This document shows, piece by piece, positions 63,196-64,000 of a stretch of DNA of 64,000 bases (the stretch's first letter is position 1; each line of letters begins with the position of its first letter). The notes under the pieces were generated by a model that worked only from the letters and a program-made list of their open reading frames with translations, had not been told where the DNA came from and did not search any database. The DNA comes from Hyphomicrobiales bacterium (lineage in GTDB: Bacteria > Pseudomonadota > Alphaproteobacteria > Rhizobiales > Beijerinckiaceae): the NCBI GenBank assembly GCA_017302635.1, contig JAFLCX010000001.1:372001-436000 (forward strand), in the 5' to 3' direction. A program made the translations under genes and the position numbers.

Positions 63196-63816
63196 TCAGC
63201 GAACGATGACCTTGGCCCCCAACTGCACGCGGGCATAAAGATCGATCACATCGATATTGTGCATCCGGATACAGCCCAAAGAAACCGGCTGGCCGATCAT
63301 ATCCGGCTCGTTGGTGCCGTGAATGCGGTATTCGGTGTCCCGTCCGCGCTCGTCATAGAGGTAGAGGCCACGCGCGCCGAGCGGGTTGTTCGGGCCGCCG
63401 GTCACAGTCGCCGGCAGGCCGGGAGCCATGCTCCGCGCTTCCTTGCCGGGCGTCCACGACGGCCATTCGACCTTCCGGCCGACAGTCGCCGTGCCGCGCC
63501 ACTGGTGCGACTCCATGCCGGGGGAGATTTCATACCGCAGAACGGTCTGTGCATCCTCGACGAAGTAGAGGAAGCGCGCATCATTCTCGATGATGATCGT
63601 GCCGGGTGTCTTCTCACCGGTCGAGTTCGGCATGCGCATGCGGGCGCGCGCCGGATCGAGGTCCCGCGAGAGGGATTGCGGCGAGAGCGCCAGCAATTCC
63701 ACGTCTCTCTTCGAGAGGCTCGGATCGGGGAAGGAGGTATAGGTGGAGCAAGCGGCGGCCGCCAGCGAAACGCAAGCCGCAACACATGCTTTCAGAACGC
63801 GAGACTTGTTGAACAT
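63196..63816 (-). CDS. L,D-transpeptidase (YkuD domain) lipoprotein
   Basis: 206 aa from ATG 63816; a longer frame to 63963 has no similarity. Lipoprotein signal with lipobox LAAAAC (Cys23). Catalytic part: FLYFVEDAQTVLRYEIS, WPSWTPGKEARSM, GPNNPLGARGLYLYD, His166 in YRIHGTNEP and Cys182 in VSLGCIRMHNIDVIDLY. It makes 3-3 cross-links in peptidoglycan or attaches proteins to it, in the periplasm. The 184 bp upstream to the window end show no gene. Confidence 0.93.
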   Translation of the reverse strand: MFNKSRVLKACVAACVSLAAAACSTYTSFPDPSLSKRDVELLALSPQSLSRDLDPARARMRMPNSTGEKTPGTIIIENDARFLYFVEDAQTVLRYEISPGMESHQWRGTATVGRKVEWPSWTPGKEARSMAPGLPATVTGGPNNPLGARGLYLYDERGRDTEYRIHGTNEPDMIGQPVSLGCIRMHNIDVIDLYARVQLGAKVIVR

Positions 63817-64000
63817 GGTTTCTGATTGGTGCCTGATCATGATTGAAAAGTGCTTAACGTCGAGAGGATTTCGTGGCCAGTGCATGAAAGTCACACCCCG
63901 GATTTCATTGTTGCAGCGCACGCAAATTTCTCGCGCTTGACGCTGGATGCACGGCACGCTCAATCACAACACCAACTGTCTCGTCAGACGCGAATGGTTC

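Noticed and set aside
1..64000. CRISPR arrays, insertion sequences, prophage or attachment sites
   Set aside because: No direct-repeat arrays, transposase or integrase genes were seen; the two tRNA genes have no adjacent integrase or obvious repeated 3' end.

Overview
The window is bacterial chromosomal DNA, GC-rich and densely coding, with short intergenic gaps and many ATGA start/stop overlaps. Gene content suggests an alphaproteobacterium, probably of the Rhizobiales/Hyphomicrobiales type: many ABC and TRAP importers, FCD-type GntR and LysR regulators, an E. coli-like Zur box, a hut pathway using formimidoylglutamate deiminase, and a DUF898/M48/DUF1499 block. No insertion sequence, phage gene, CRISPR array or rRNA was seen. 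This is a judgement from gene families; I could not run a taxonomic search.

Layout. (1) 1-880, minus: the start of a nickel/peptide-type binding protein and a DUF1636 protein behind a near-consensus Zur box. (2) 1160-12274: a carbohydrate island. A CUT1 ABC importer, a Tm-1-like protein and a class II aldolase/epimerase-like protein read leftward. A GntR regulator, a metallo-beta-lactamase-fold lactonase-like enzyme, a HAD phosphatase, a second class II aldolase and an FGGY kinase read rightward. Three copies of TTTGTATRCA-like operators flank the regulator. (3) 12281-19679: a D-cysteine desulfhydrase/L-cysteate sulfo-lyase family enzyme, a LysR regulator and a Dpp-type ABC importer, tied together by two identical-architecture dyads (TATGC-N7-GCATA). 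(4) 19742-31939: an amidase, a second LysR regulator, and a Liv-type ABC importer followed by acyl-CoA dehydrogenase, MDR oxidoreductase, acyl-CoA synthetase and a secreted alpha/beta hydrolase. This looks like uptake and CoA-dependent breakdown of a carboxylic acid. (5) 31973-42708: the complete histidine utilisation locus hutIHGU, with a TRAP transporter and hutC in the same run, divergent hutF, and a HutC-like operator between hutI and hutF. (6) 42765-47419: a periplasmic molybdenum hydroxylase pair (IorA/IorB type) followed directly by soxX, soxY, soxZ and soxA, with no soxB or soxCD in the window and a SoxY whose C-terminal arm is not the usual GGCGG. (7) 47767-53798: a DEAD-box helicase and a light-repair group with two unrelated photolyase families, a Tyr-less SDR and a DUF2256 mini-protein. 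(8) 53938-64000: housekeeping genes: tRNA-Gln, tRNA-Pro, an AGE-family epimerase, folP-folB-folK, bioY, an MBL-fold hydrolase, DUF1499, M48 peptidase, DUF898, MarR, a small protein and a lipoprotein L,D-transpeptidase.

The most promising candidates for something undescribed are the iorAB-soxXYZA operon (region 6), the double-aldolase sugar island (region 2) and the sulfur amino acid transport/lyase regulon with paired LysR sites (region 3). All functional links between neighbouring genes are inference from gene order and motifs read by eye.
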